Made by a program: the position numbers and the translations under genes. A stretch of 11,742 bases of DNA from UBA10649 sp044233495. Lineage in GTDB: Bacteria; Actinomycetota; Actinomycetes; S36-B12. The stretch is from assembly GCA_044233495.1 (NCBI GenBank), contig JBIIJX010000058.1:1-11742 (forward strand). The letters are read 5' to 3'. The stretch's first letter is position 1; every line of letters starts with the position of its first letter. This document shows positions 10,492 to 11,742 of this stretch, piece by piece. The notes under the pieces are model-generated. The model ran no database searches. It was not told the origin of the DNA and saw only the letters and a list, made by a program, of their open reading frames with translations.

Positions 10492-11742
10492 ATGGGAATG
10501 AGGACCACCGCCGTCGCCGCATCAGTCGGCATCGCCGCGCTCGCCGTGGTCGGGGCCCCGCCCATTCAAGCGTTCGGCACCTACAACTCGCCCTCCGTCC
10601 TCGGCCAGCAGGCAGAGCACGAGCGCATCACGAGGGTCCTGGCCCAGGACGGGTTCGCGCCAAGAACCCTCGATCTCCTGGCCGGCACCGCCGGCAAGCT
10701 CGGCGCCGTCGGCGCCCCGGACGACGCCGTCGATTCATCACTCGTCCCCGGCAGGGGTCTCGGTCCCGGGGAGAAGCACTGCGACAACGGCGACTACCTC
10801 GACCTGGCCGGCTACCCGCAGTCGCGGGACACGGCTGCCCGAGAGCTCACCACCTGCTTCCGCTATTACGAGCAGCTGCTGGACCGCGCGCTCGACGCTG
10901 CAGCCGCGATGGTCGACGAGGCAGGAACGGTCAACGCGAAGGAGGCCACGGCGGCCTCTTGCTCCTTCCCCTACGCGATCGGGAAGAGGGACAAGACGGC
11001 CAAGTGCGAGGTGCTCAACCGACTCGGTCGCGCCCTTCACCTCGCAGAGGACTTCTGGTCTCACAGCAACTGGGCTGACGCCGCAGACCCTGGCAAGCCC
11101 ATCTCCATCCAGAACCCGCCCGGCCTCGGCCGCACCGACGCCCCCGACGGTCTGCGCTATCCCGGAGGTGGTTCCGCGACAGTGCCCGACGGCCTCATCA
11201 GCGGGTGCGATGACTCCGTGCCCGTGCTCGGGGCTATCGAGTGCAAGGGTCGCGTGACCCACTCGGTGCTCGCGAAGGACAACGGAAGCATCAACGCCGG
11301 TTCCTGCGCGGGCGCATCGCCGACGTCGAAGTACCCGCGCGCTCAGGTGACTGGCGGCAGCGGACAGCAGAACTTCTCCCTCGCCGTGTGCGGTGCCATG
11401 GGGCAGGCTCAGCAGACTTGGCGCGATCTCGCCAGCGCCATTGTCGCCACGTACGGTTCACCACGCGGCGACCTCATCGTCGAGGCGATCACCAGCGACA
11501 CCGTTCCGGTCTCGGCCCCCGCGCCCGAGGAGAGCGCGGAGGAGAGCCCATCACCGAGCGCGACGACCGAGGAGTCGCCCAGTGCGTCCGGAGGCGCATC
11601 GACCAGCGCATCGGAGGATGCGACGCCGAGCCAGGAGCCCTCCGACACGGCGAACGACGCATCCGCCCCGGCCGCAGAGGAGTCTGCGGCCGCCGAGGGG
11701 AACTCGCAGGAATCCGGACCCGACCGGCAGGCGGCGGCCGCA
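10492..11742 (+). CDS. Secreted CinY-like protein with HET-C/zinc phospholipase C-like motif (partial)
   Basis: The frame is open for 417 codons and leaves the window on the right. It begins with a signal peptide (MGMRTTAVAASVGIAALAVV...) with a likely cleavage after IQA, leaving FGTYN as the mature start. The body resembles actinobacterial proteins annotated as CinY: an early AEHERIT (E42-H43-E44), LDLLAGTAGKLGAVGAPDD, HCDNGDYLDLAGYPQSR, and LGRALHLAEDFWSHSNWAD. That last segment contains H183-x3-D187-x3-H191, the metal-binding pattern of zinc-dependent phospholipase C, S1/P1 nuclease and fungal HET-C proteins. Eight cysteines between the signal and the tail suggest up to four disulfides outside the cytoplasm. 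From about residue 338 the chain becomes an acidic Ser/Pro/Ala/Glu-rich linker, likely spanning the cell wall and leading to an unseen C-terminal part. Enzymatic activity is not established. The gene diverges from the Lon-like/MFS operon. Confidence 0.85.
   Translation, partial: MGMRTTAVAASVGIAALAVVGAPPIQAFGTYNSPSVLGQQAEHERITRVLAQDGFAPRTLDLLAGTAGKLGAVGAPDDAVDSSLVPGRGLGPGEKHCDNGDYLDLAGYPQSRDTAARELTTCFRYYEQLLDRALDAAAAMVDEAGTVNAKEATAASCSFPYAIGKRDKTAKCEVLNRLGRALHLAEDFWSHSNWADAADPGKPISIQNPPGLGRTDAPDGLRYPGGGSATVPDGLISGCDDSVPVLGAIECKGRVTHSVLAKDNGSINAGSCAGASPTSKYPRAQVTGGSGQQNFSLAVCGAMGQAQQTWRDLASAIVATYGSPRGDLIVEAITSDTVPVSAPAPEESAEESPSPSATTEESPSASGGASTSASEDATPSQEPSDTANDASAPAAEESAAAEGNSQESGPDRQAAAA

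Noticed and set aside
10410..11078. A 222-codon plus-strand frame overlapping the CinY-like gene
   Set aside because: It is an out-of-frame Arg/Gly-rich shadow; the frame from 10492 has the signal peptide and the conserved metal-motif region.

Overview
The window is 11.7 kb of very GC-rich DNA with strong G/C preference at third codon positions, frequent GTG starts, TANNNT -10 boxes placed directly against start codons, and a CinY-type secreted protein. Together these point to a high-GC actinomycete (Actinomycetota). I cannot place it to genus from the sequence alone. Packing is extreme. Every co-directional gene junction I can define is a 4-nt stop/start overlap (ATGA or GTGA), and both convergent pairs overlap at their 3' ends. 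The only non-coding gaps are about 1310-1344, 5143-5333 and 10381-10491, all between divergent genes. I see no tRNA, rRNA, CRISPR array, insertion sequence or attachment site.

Left block (1-1309, minus strand): lipoic acid biosynthesis. A possible 40-residue ORF is followed by lipB (octanoyltransferase) and lipA (lipoyl synthase, cut by the left window edge). LipB transfers octanoate to lipoyl domains and LipA inserts the two sulfurs.

Glycerol block (1345-5142): a SorC/DeoR-type sugar-sensing regulator (plus strand, apparently leaderless) converges on a minus-strand operon. That operon holds a small unknown protein, a cytoplasmic class-C beta-lactamase-like serine hydrolase and glpD (FAD glycerol-3-phosphate dehydrogenase), each coupled to the next by an ATGA overlap. 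The regulator and glpD overlap tail to tail by 25 bp.

Transport/alarmone block (5334-7291, plus strand): a GPH/MFS_2-type (MelB-like) transporter, probably starting at an unusual CTG codon, is coupled by an ATGA overlap to a single-domain HD hydrolase that keeps the metal-site residues and spacing of SpoT/MESH1 ppGpp hydrolases. A palindrome sits directly upstream of its probable -10 box.

Right block (7277-11742): on the minus strand, a probable lipoprotein with a stand-alone Lon-type (S16) Ser-Lys protease domain and a long helical C-terminal region, with no AAA+ domain, is coupled by a GTGA overlap to a second MFS transporter (exporter-like). Divergent from it across a 111-bp gap is a secreted CinY-like protein with a HET-C/zinc-phospholipase-C-like HxxxDxxxH metal motif, eight cysteines and an acidic Ser/Pro/Ala-rich tail. 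It runs off the right edge. The Lon-like lipoprotein/MFS pair, with the CinY-like protein beside it, is the least explained part of the window.
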